Of a DNA stretch of 21,583 bases, positions 8,070 through 14,411 are shown piece by piece. Both the position numbers and the translations under genes were made by a program. Under the pieces are notes generated by a model. The model searched no databases. It was not told the DNA's origin and was given only the letters and a program-made list of their open reading frames with translations. Location of the stretch: the NCBI GenBank assembly GCA_035529435.1, contig DATKWS010000142.1, forward strand, positions 1-21,583, read 5' to 3'. The stretch's first letter is position 1. Each line of letters begins with the position of its first letter. The stretch is from DATKWS01 sp035529435 (GTDB lineage: Bacteria > Krumholzibacteriota > Krumholzibacteriia > Krumholzibacteriales > Krumholzibacteriaceae).

Positions 8070-8140
8070 GGGATCAACGGTATTAGACCTCCTCACGCAG
8101 CATGAGGGCGGTTCACCTTTTGGCAGGAGGTTGTCCAACT

Positions 8141-10360
8141 ATGAAAACTGCAACGGTCCTTGCTGCATTGCTCGCACTCGTTCTTCCCGCACTTTCCTTC
8201 GCAGCCGACGTCATCATGAATGACAACGGGTTTCTTTTCGTGGATGGGGGATTCCCGTACAGCAGCGAGGGAGATATCCTGTCGGGAGTCGGTTTCGTGA
8301 GCTCCACGACGCCGCCCCTGAGCGCCGATCTTTCACTCAACGAGCTCACCTGGAGCATCAGCGATCTTATCGTTGCCGATCAGTTCACGTACGGCACCAC
8401 GGTCTATACCAATTATTCCGGAGGGACGATCAAGATCTTCCTCGATCCGGCGATGAATGCCGATTACGGCACCAACCCGCCGAATATCAGCTCACCCGTA
8501 ACGTTCGAAGACGGCGAAATGTTTCTGGTCGGGACGATCATCATGGCGAGGATGACGTACAATACGGTCACGCAGGCCGGTGTGCTTCAGGCGCTCGTCA
8601 ACTTCAACTACGGTACGGCCCTTCCCGATCTCCCGAATCCGAACGGCACCATCGTCGAATTCACCTTCGGTCCCAATGATCCCAACATACCGTACGGTTA
8701 CGTACTCCAGGCGATCGGCAGGATCACGGCGCCGGCGTTGTGTACGGTCAAGGGGAACGTGAGCTACGTGTTCGATTCGGGCGCGTGCGAGCGGTGTAAC
8801 GGGATCACGCAGCTCGTTCTCAACTACACCGGGGCGGGGGATCTCTCGACCGTCACGATAACCGGCGGCGTCCAGTTCGAGGTGATGGGCAACCAGTTGA
8901 TCATTACGTCGAATGAGTGCGAGGGCGAGCTTCCCGGTAACATCACGATAGCCGTCGGCTGCGATGAAATTCAGATCCATACATCATGCTCGCGGCCTAT
9001 CGATCCGGGTAACGTGATCGGCGATTTCACCGTCACATCGGTCTACAAGATCATCGTTCCGTGCGAGGAAGAGATATGCGAGGGGATATCGCGCCTCGTG
9101 CTCCTGTACAACGGCATCCATGATCCCGCGACCGTAACGGTCTCGGACGGCGCCGTCACGAGTGTCGATGATCATCTCATCACCATCCTTCCGACGGGCG
9201 ACGAGCTGAAGGGCAACACAACCGTCACGATCGATGGCGACGCAGCAACGATACATACATCGTGCTCGCAGCCCCTCGAGATCGGATTCGTCTTCGGCGA
9301 GTACGAAGTTGTCGCCGTGGACAAGATCTTCTCCGGCGGCGGCATGATGCCGGGCAGCGGTCCCGTCGTGGGCGCCACGGTCGATCTCGTCGACGGCGAG
9401 GGGAATATACACAGCACCCTCACCGACGAGGAAGGCAATTACATCTTCCCCGACGTGGCGATATCAAGTATCACGGTCGGCCTCGTCGTTCCACTGGGCT
9501 ACTATCCGGTGACGCCGACCGAGGTCGAGTTGACCTGCGCGCCGGGGGATGTCGCGATCGTCGATTTCGTCGTCGAACGGGTCGCCACCCAGGACAAACC
9601 GCGCAGTGTCGGATTCTGGAAGCACCAAGTTACCAGCGCGCTCAGTGGCAAGCAGAAGGGCGTGCAGGTACCGGCCGACCAGCTTATCGCGCTGTTCGAC
9701 CAGATACACGACCGGTTTGACCAGTACTTCGTGGTGTTCATCCCGGTCATAACGCTCGAGGATTTCTACGAAGTGCTCTCGATCAACGGCGGCACGATGT
9801 ACGAGAAGGGGCGCAAGCAGTTCGCCGCGTTTCTCCTCAATGTCGTGTCGAACCGTCTCAGCACGTGGCAGTTCATAAGCGATGACAACGCCACGGTGAG
9901 CCAGGCGATCACGTATGTCGGGAACATGCTCACCGACGATGACGGTAGCAACGATGAGCTCGCCAAGGATATCGCCGAGATCATCGTCAACGATCAGATC
10001 GTCGGAGCGGGGATTATCCCGCTCGATATCGGTCAGATCGCCTATTCGCCGCCAAAATCAGGTTCCGTGGATGACGTAACGTCGATGATTCTCAGTGCGG
10101 GCAATTACCCGAACCCGTTCAATCCGATGACGACGATCACCTACGAATTGCGGCAGCCGGCGGCGGTCGAGCTGGCTATTTACAATGTACTCGGACAGAA
10201 AATCAGGGATATTATCCGCGGTGAGATTCAAATGGGCCTCAACGCCGTGAGTTGGGATGGAAAGAACGATGGGGGGCATCAACTCGTCTCCGGCGTCTAC
10301 TTCTATCGCCTGAAGGCCGGAAGCGAGGTCGTGACGAACCGTATCGTGATGGTTCGCTGA
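8141..10360 (+). CDS. Modular secreted protein with DUF7467-like repeats and FlgD-like sorting domain
   Basis: A 739-residue exported protein of unknown function. The start at 8141 has AGGAGGT 9-10 nt upstream and opens a signal peptide (1-21, ending LPALSFAA). Order: an unassigned N-terminal domain (22-195) shared with the next gene; two tandem repeats (215-304 and 308-397), each C-GI--LVL-Y-G...IHTSCS-P, resembling DUF7467; an SdrD-B/carboxypeptidase-regulatory-like beta domain (407-482) with DEEGNYIFPDV; a segment opening with SVGFWKHQ (488-635), a motif I know from secreted proteins of unclear role; and a FlgD-like domain (655-739) with NYPNPFNPMTTI and GVYFYRL. The last domain is usually a type IX secretion or related sorting tag, removed or used for surface anchoring. 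Cysteines in pairs suggest disulfides. A surface-exposed adhesion or structural role is inference. Confidence 0.85.
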   Translation: MKTATVLAALLALVLPALSFAADVIMNDNGFLFVDGGFPYSSEGDILSGVGFVSSTTPPLSADLSLNELTWSISDLIVADQFTYGTTVYTNYSGGTIKIFLDPAMNADYGTNPPNISSPVTFEDGEMFLVGTIIMARMTYNTVTQAGVLQALVNFNYGTALPDLPNPNGTIVEFTFGPNDPNIPYGYVLQAIGRITAPALCTVKGNVSYVFDSGACERCNGITQLVLNYTGAGDLSTVTITGGVQFEVMGNQLIITSNECEGELPGNITIAVGCDEIQIHTSCSRPIDPGNVIGDFTVTSVYKIIVPCEEEICEGISRLVLLYNGIHDPATVTVSDGAVTSVDDHLITILPTGDELKGNTTVTIDGDAATIHTSCSQPLEIGFVFGEYEVVAVDKIFSGGGMMPGSGPVVGATVDLVDGEGNIHSTLTDEEGNYIFPDVAISSITVGLVVPLGYYPVTPTEVELTCAPGDVAIVDFVVERVATQDKPRSVGFWKHQVTSALSGKQKGVQVPADQLIALFDQIHDRFDQYFVVFIPVITLEDFYEVLSINGGTMYEKGRKQFAAFLLNVVSNRLSTWQFISDDNATVSQAITYVGNMLTDDDGSNDELAKDIAEIIVNDQIVGAGIIPLDIGQIAYSPPKSGSVDDVTSMILSAGNYPNPFNPMTTITYELRQPAAVELAIYNVLGQKIRDIIRGEIQMGLNAVSWDGKNDGGHQLVSGVYFYRLKAGSEVVTNRIVMVR

Positions 10361-10374
10361 TGCGGATTCGGATG

Positions 10375-10413
10375 CCGGGCGCCCCGGGCGACTCCGTTCG
10401 CCCGGGCGCCCGG
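10375..10413 (+). terminator. Large GC-rich hairpin between two secreted-protein genes
   Basis: Arms 10375-10391 and 10398-10413 pair over about 16 bp with one bulged C, closing a 6-nt loop. It starts 14 nt after the stop at 10360. No T-run follows, so it may be a Rho-type or hairpin-only terminator, or an mRNA-stabilising element that lets the two adjacent genes be expressed at different levels. Confidence 0.55.
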
Positions 10414-10502
10414 TATCGCGTGAAGGAGTGGTGTAACGACTCGCATTGATCATGACGTTTGATTCTGTCTCGCAAACGCTGCACGATGTAAGGGAGGCAT
10501 CT

Positions 10503-11162
10503 ATGAGAATACTGCTCGTTGCACTCTGCGTGGTGTTTCTGTTTCTATCCGCGGACGTCTCCGCTCAGGATCAGGAACAGATTGCATTGTACGGGCACAG
10601 CTACTTCATCCCGCCCGAGGATGTTGGAACAATTACGACGGTGGTCGGGGAGCTTGAACCGCCGGTCGGATTCACCTATCCGTTCACGGTGGATTTCGGT
10701 TCGTACGAGTACACGTTCTATTTCGAGACGATGATAGTCGCCGTCATGCCGGGTCCGTTCAGCACCGATATCTTTTATGCCGATTCGGAAATATTCATAT
10801 ACGAGGATCCGGCGCGGAATGCGGATTACGGAACGAATCCGCCCAACGGCACATCGCCGTCGAGCTTCAGGGATGGAACTCTTGCCCTGCGCGGGACCTT
10901 CTCGAGCATCATGCGGTCCGACGACCCGTTCGGCTTTTTCGAGCCGGTCGTGACGTCGAACTGTACCTTCACCGGTGGAACGAAGTTTCCCGAGCTCGCG
11001 CAGGGTCCGAACTGGTCGGCCCACGGCGGCTTGATACTGAACGATCCCTCTACTCCGCCCGGATACCAGCACGCATGGATCCTCAAGATATTCTTCACGG
11101 GCCCGATGCCGGTGCAGGACACGACGTGGGGAGGTATCAAGGCGCTGTACACGGACGATTAG
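10503..11162 (+). CDS. Small secreted protein, partial paralogue of the upstream protein
   Basis: A 219-residue protein with a signal peptide (MRILLVALCVVFLFLSADVSAQ, cleavage near 20-22). The ATG at 10503 follows AGGGAGG at a good distance. Function unknown. Residues about 95-135 (YEDPARNADYGTNPPN, then SSFRDGTLALRGTF) closely match residues 99-133 of the upstream protein (LDPAMNADYGTNPPN, then VTFEDGEMFLVGTI), and the flanking beta-rich regions are similar in pattern, including FNYGT.LPDLP / CTFTGGTKFPELA further on. It therefore seems to be the N-terminal domain alone, without repeats or sorting tag. It probably folds as a beta sandwich and stays periplasmic or is released. Two such proteins side by side suggest a functional pair, for example soluble and anchored forms. 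Confidence 0.7.
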   Translation: MRILLVALCVVFLFLSADVSAQDQEQIALYGHSYFIPPEDVGTITTVVGELEPPVGFTYPFTVDFGSYEYTFYFETMIVAVMPGPFSTDIFYADSEIFIYEDPARNADYGTNPPNGTSPSSFRDGTLALRGTFSSIMRSDDPFGFFEPVVTSNCTFTGGTKFPELAQGPNWSAHGGLILNDPSTPPGYQHAWILKIFFTGPMPVQDTTWGGIKALYTDD

Positions 11163-11263
11163 AAACAGGGCCTGATGGCTCATTTCGATGGACGGATCGA
11201 ATCCGCGTACCCGGTGATTTCGCTCCGGACGCGGCGTGGGCATGTGTTTTAAAAAACGGAACA

Positions 11264-11290
11264 CCCGCTCCCCGCACGGTGGGGGGCGGG
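11264..11290. terminator. GC-rich hairpin downstream of the small secreted protein
   Basis: CCCGCTCCCC (11264-11273) pairs with GGGGGGCGGG (11281-11290) over 10 bp with one G-U, closing a 7-nt loop. Read rightward there is no U-tract; read leftward the T-run complementary to 11251-11256 follows a few bases later. It may end transcription from the 10503 gene about 100 bp after its stop, or block leftward antisense transcription. Confidence 0.4.
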
Positions 11291-11473
11291 GTATCCCTGC
11301 GCCCTCAACGTGCCGGATCCGTGAAAGCCCCATCGTGCCTCCCGCCACCGGAGCGGACGATCTCCAGGCCCGCCGGCGTGCACATGCCTCGGCATCCCAT
11401 GTACAATCCATCGATCAGGAACCTCCCTTGCGGACATGAATTTTCTGGAACAGAGTACCGGCTTCGCGCGTAA

Positions 11474-11501
11474 ACAATTATGTAAGCTCTTACGTAATTG
11501 T
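11474..11501. promoter_or_regulatory. 28-bp near-palindrome, probable MarR-family operator
   Basis: Half-sites ACAATTATGTAAGC and, on the other strand, ACAATTACGTAAGA agree at 12 of 14 positions, with a centre between 11487 and 11488. It lies about 40 bp before the chosen MarR start. MarR dimers bind A/T-rich palindromes of this kind and usually repress their own gene, so autoregulation is the natural inference. This sequence is strikingly A/T-rich for the region. Confidence 0.65.
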
Positions 11502-11539
11502 GGAGACGTATACCAATGGAAACGGAGGGGAGGCCCGTC

Positions 11540-12046
11540 ATGGATCTTCTGAGGGAGCTGGGAACGTTCGCGTTCGCCAGCAGGCTGAAAAGGCTCAGCG
11601 ACCGTTTGAAGTCGGAGGCGACGACTTTGTACCACCACCGTGGCGCCGATTTCAACGACAGCTGGTTTCTGGTCGGTTACATGCTCTCGAAGGAGGAAAA
11701 CCTGACCGTGACCGAAATGGCGAAGGCGCTCGGTATATCCCGTCCCGCCATCAGCCAGACGGCGAGCGAAATGTCGAAAAACCGGCTCATCTCCGTGCGG
11801 ATCGATGAAACCGACAAGAGACGAAAGATTCTCGCACTGACCGACCGCGGGCGGGACGCGGTCGAAGCACTCGAACCCATCTGGCGTGCGGTGGCGGAGT
11901 GTACCGCGGAGCTGGTAACCGAATCCGGCCAGGATGTATTGAAGGCGATCGCCGCGATAGAGGATGGTATCGAGTCCCGCAGCCTTTTATCGCGCGTGCT
12001 CGACCGGCTCGGGGATGATGGACACGGGCAGGCCTCGAGCGGCTGA
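11540..12046 (+). CDS. MarR-family transcriptional regulator
   Basis: A 168-residue winged-helix DNA-binding protein, probably a dimer. The helix-turn-helix is LTVTEMAKALGISRPAISQT (about 55-74), followed by the wing DETDKRRKILALTDRG (about 89-104), which has the conserved D-x-R-[RK] type core. The N-terminal LRELGTFAFASRLKRLSDRL is like a MarR subgroup that starts at this point. I chose the ATG at 11540 because GGGGAGG lies 6 nt upstream and translation then begins clear of the palindrome; an ATG at 11516 with GGAGA upstream is the alternative. The ligand is unknown. The usual divergent or co-transcribed target gene is absent: the left neighbour is a secreted-protein gene in the same direction and the right neighbour is convergent, so its targets besides itself are unclear. 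Confidence 0.88.
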   Translation: MDLLRELGTFAFASRLKRLSDRLKSEATTLYHHRGADFNDSWFLVGYMLSKEENLTVTEMAKALGISRPAISQTASEMSKNRLISVRIDETDKRRKILALTDRGRDAVEALEPIWRAVAECTAELVTESGQDVLKAIAAIEDGIESRSLLSRVLDRLGDDGHGQASSG

Positions 12047-12201
12047 TTGCGTGACCGGACGGGCGCGTGCCGGAAAATCCGGAACGGTGTAACGGGAGGC
12101 CGGGAGCCGGCGGATTCAGTAAACGGCACACGGGCGCGGCACGGTGAATGTCCGCGCTGACGAGGGCGCATCCGCGGGCGCCAATGAGGATTCATGCAGT
12201 G

Positions 12202-13380
12202 CTACCGGGCGGATCGTGCCGCCGTGAGCGCCCCGTACAGTTCGATGTAACGATCCGTCACGGCATCGAGCGAGAAGCGCTCCACAACGGTTTTTCTCCC
12301 CGCTTCCCCGAGTTTCCTCCCGCCGCCACCGAGAAGCCGTTTGATCGCCGCGGCGAGCGCCTCGTACCCGCCTGGCGGAACGAGAAGGCCGTTATCGCCG
12401 TCCGTGATCAGATCGACGACGCCCCCGATCGCGCTTGCGACGGCGGGGATGCCGTGGCTCATCGCCTCGAGCAACACGTTGGGCATCCCCTCTCCATGGG
12501 ACGGAAGGATGAACAGATCGGCGACCCGGTAGATATTTTCTATTTCCGTGGGATCGACGGCGCCGGAAAACGATACATTCGGGCCGAGCCGGAGGGTCTG
12601 CGCCAATTGCCGGAGATTCCCTTCCTCCTCTCCGGAACCCACAACGAGGAGCATGGCACGGGGAAAATCCCGGGTGACCTCTTTCCACGCTCTGAGGAGT
12701 ATATCGACACCCTTTCTCCTGATCAATCTCCCGACGAAGAGGGCTGCCGTACCTCCCGTAATTCCCAGCTTCTCCCTGAGTATCTTTCGCTCTTCGGGTG
12801 TCGTGGGAGTGAAACGCGCCGTGTCCACGCCGTTCGGAATCAGCGTGATCCTTTCCTCCGGCACACCGCGTGCGATCAGCTCCCGCCGGATCTGCTCCGT
12901 CGTGGCAATGAAGGTATCACTCATCCTCAGCAGGGAGATTCGCGCATTCCCCAGCAGGGCGGTTTCGGCGCCGTGGAGGTCCCCCTCGCCGGTCCCCGCG
13001 GTCGAGGCGGTGGCGACCTTTACCACGACCGGTTTGTCGATGAACAGCTTTGCCACGTTCGCGGTCATGGTCATCTTGCCGGCGCCGTGCACGTGGATGA
13101 TGTCGATCCGTCTCCTGTTCCGGACGAGATAGCGGAACAGGCCGGTCATCATGTGGAGGGACGCGATCTTGCCTTTGGGCTCCATGCGGCGGTAAACCGT
13201 CTTGATGCGGTGAACCGGTATTCCGTCGATCGATTCGTCGGGTGGCAGACCGGGGTACCGGCAGGTGACGACGAACGCGTTGACGTTCCGATCGCGCAGG
13301 TGCCGGGCGAGGCGCTGCGCCTGTTGTTCGGCCCCGCCGATGATCGGGTAAAACCTGCTCGAGAGCATGCAAATGTTCAC
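12202..13380 (-). CDS. GT4-family glycosyltransferase
   Basis: A 392-residue GT-B fold enzyme. The N-terminal domain opens with VNICMLSSRFYPIIGGAEQQ, whose GG (residues 15-16) is the usual nucleotide-sugar loop of GT4. The C-terminal domain has LIPNGVDTARF, then FVGRLIRRKG (Arg218, Lys223) and the E-x7-E pair in HGEGMPNVLLEAM (Glu297, Glu305). It should transfer a sugar from a nucleotide donor with retention of configuration, on the cytoplasmic face, in polysaccharide, glycolipid or O-antigen assembly; donor and acceptor are unknown. I start at the GTG at 13380, where the conserved KICMLS-like beginning falls; a GTG at 13419 would overlap the upstream gene and has no ribosome site. The methyltransferase gene ends 20 bp upstream on the same strand, so both are likely one operon. 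Confidence 0.9.
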   Translation of the reverse strand: MNICMLSSRFYPIIGGAEQQAQRLARHLRDRNVNAFVVTCRYPGLPPDESIDGIPVHRIKTVYRRMEPKGKIASLHMMTGLFRYLVRNRRRIDIIHVHGAGKMTMTANVAKLFIDKPVVVKVATASTAGTGEGDLHGAETALLGNARISLLRMSDTFIATTEQIRRELIARGVPEERITLIPNGVDTARFTPTTPEERKILREKLGITGGTAALFVGRLIRRKGVDILLRAWKEVTRDFPRAMLLVVGSGEEEGNLRQLAQTLRLGPNVSFSGAVDPTEIENIYRVADLFILPSHGEGMPNVLLEAMSHGIPAVASAIGGVVDLITDGDNGLLVPPGGYEALAAAIKRLLGGGGRKLGEAGRKTVVERFSLDAVTDRYIELYGALTAARSAR

Positions 13381-13399
13381 CGTCGTGCACCCCGTGGAT

Positions 13400-14233
13400 T
13401 CATTTGACCGCCGCCGCACATATAACGGGCAGAAGGGATGCCGATATCCGTTTCGCGGTGCGTGCCGGCAGTAGATCGAGCACGCCCTCGTAAAGCGACA
13501 ACAGCCGGTACGGAACTCTGATGACGATATCCCTGCGGTTTCCGAATGTCAGAAAACGGCGGTAGGCCGCATTCGAGATCATCCGCTTCAGCTCACCGTA
13601 CGTCCATTCCTTGATGTGAAATCCTTCGGGTTCGTCCGAGAAGTAGCCCGATATATCGTGCGGTCCCGCATATGCGTGCGGTGTACGAAATATGTACACA
13701 CCCCCCCGTTTCAGAATGCGCCAGGCGAGTTTGAAGTGAAGCATCGTGTCCTGGGGGTGGATGTGCTCGATCAGGTGGTCGCTGAATACGACATCGACGC
13801 ATTCATCCTCCATGTCGAGCTCGTACCCGTCGTAGACGATCAGCCGGAGATTGGCCGGGAGGGATTCGATACGGTCCCGCTGGTCCGATATGTCGATGGC
13901 GTACACCCTGTCGGCGCGTCCGGCGATTTCCACGGCGAAGCGGCAGTCGCCGGGGGCGAATTCGGCGAGCACGGTGGACTCGTTGATGAAATTGCCGATG
14001 ACGGCGAGTTTTTTTCTGTTCGACAGCGCGATCCGATCCCGGCTCTGTCCGCGTTTCAATCTCGGATGATCCGGCACGCGGTAAAACAGCTCATCGTACA
14101 TCGTGCGATAGATTTCTTTGCGTTGCTCGCGGTTTGCCTTCTTCAGCCTTGACGCGATCTCTTTTTCGACGAGGTAGTGGTTTCTGACCTGATCGAGGGT
14201 CCTGTCGGGCGGTAGCGGTTTCTTCAGTTCCAC
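13400..14233 (-). CDS. Class I SAM-dependent methyltransferase
   Basis: A 277-residue cytoplasmic protein. A charged helical N-terminus (1-70) precedes a Rossmann-type methyltransferase domain (about 78-200): motif I is degenerate (LAEFAPGDCRFAVEIAG instead of the usual glycine-rich E-x-GxG), followed by VYAIDIS, LRLIVYDGYEL, the VVFSDHLIEHI segment typical of Methyltransf_11/25, and AWRILKRGGVYIFRTPH. The acceptor is unknown. Its position directly before a GT4 gene suggests methylation of a sugar or glycan terminus, as in O-antigen capping, but this is inference. The start is GTG at 14233, with GGAAG 8-9 nt upstream. A good promoter lies at 14303-14331. Confidence 0.8.
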   Translation of the reverse strand: MELKKPLPPDRTLDQVRNHYLVEKEIASRLKKANREQRKEIYRTMYDELFYRVPDHPRLKRGQSRDRIALSNRKKLAVIGNFINESTVLAEFAPGDCRFAVEIAGRADRVYAIDISDQRDRIESLPANLRLIVYDGYELDMEDECVDVVFSDHLIEHIHPQDTMLHFKLAWRILKRGGVYIFRTPHAYAGPHDISGYFSDEPEGFHIKEWTYGELKRMISNAAYRRFLTFGNRRDIVIRVPYRLLSLYEGVLDLLPARTAKRISASLLPVICAAAVK

Positions 14234-14302
14234 GCGGGTACTTCCATTGCTGATACCGGCGCCGGCGGGGCGACCGGTTACGAGGCGGTCCGGTGCCGCA
14301 AT

Positions 14303-14331
14303 ACTCTACGTGACCCGTTACGATTTGTCAA
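14303..14331 (-). promoter_or_regulatory. Sigma-70-type promoter for the methyltransferase-GT4 operon
   Basis: On the minus strand, a perfect TTGACA (14326-14331) and TAGAGT (14303-14308) are separated by 17 bp. Transcription would start near 14296, about 60 nt before the GTG at 14233. The GH57 gene ends upstream at 14412, so this separates the two units. Confidence 0.7.
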
Positions 14332-14411
14332 TACGCCGGCGTGGAGTCGCGAGGGACGGTATAACGCATTCCGCCCACGGTCGGGTTGTCCCGGAGTCGA
14401 ATGTATCCGTG

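Larger units (their letters stand above)
7733..8140. other. Long divergent intergenic region with A/T-rich promoter core
   Basis: This 408-bp stretch lies between the SGNH gene (leftward) and the modular secreted protein (rightward). I see no convincing gene. It contains a well-formed rightward promoter, a weaker leftward one overlapping it, two inverted repeats in the rightward leader, and an eight-codon frame (8060-8086, ATG to TAG) without a ribosome site. The A/T-rich core at 7945-8005 contrasts with the flanking GC-rich DNA. Confidence 0.6.
11163..11539. other. Intergenic region before the MarR gene
   Basis: A 377-bp region without a convincing gene. It contains a GC-rich hairpin at 11264-11290 and a near-palindrome at 11474-11501. 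A T-run lies beyond the hairpin only when read on the minus strand. Short open frames here have no ribosome site or family similarity that I can see. Confidence 0.55.

Noticed and set aside
8060..8086. Eight-codon leader frame in the mRNA leader of the modular secreted protein
   Set aside because: No ribosome site and no run of regulatory codons typical of attenuators, so it is not annotated as a gene.
7926..8138. Minus-strand 70-codon frame with several cysteines between the SGNH gene and the secreted-protein gene
   Set aside because: It covers the strong rightward promoter and its leader, and has no ribosome site. The cysteines are not arranged as a known zinc motif.
12047..12201. Short inverted repeats between the convergent MarR and GT4 genes (for example CCGG-5-CCGG)
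   Set aside because: Stems are only about four base pairs and have no T-run, so they cannot be called terminators.
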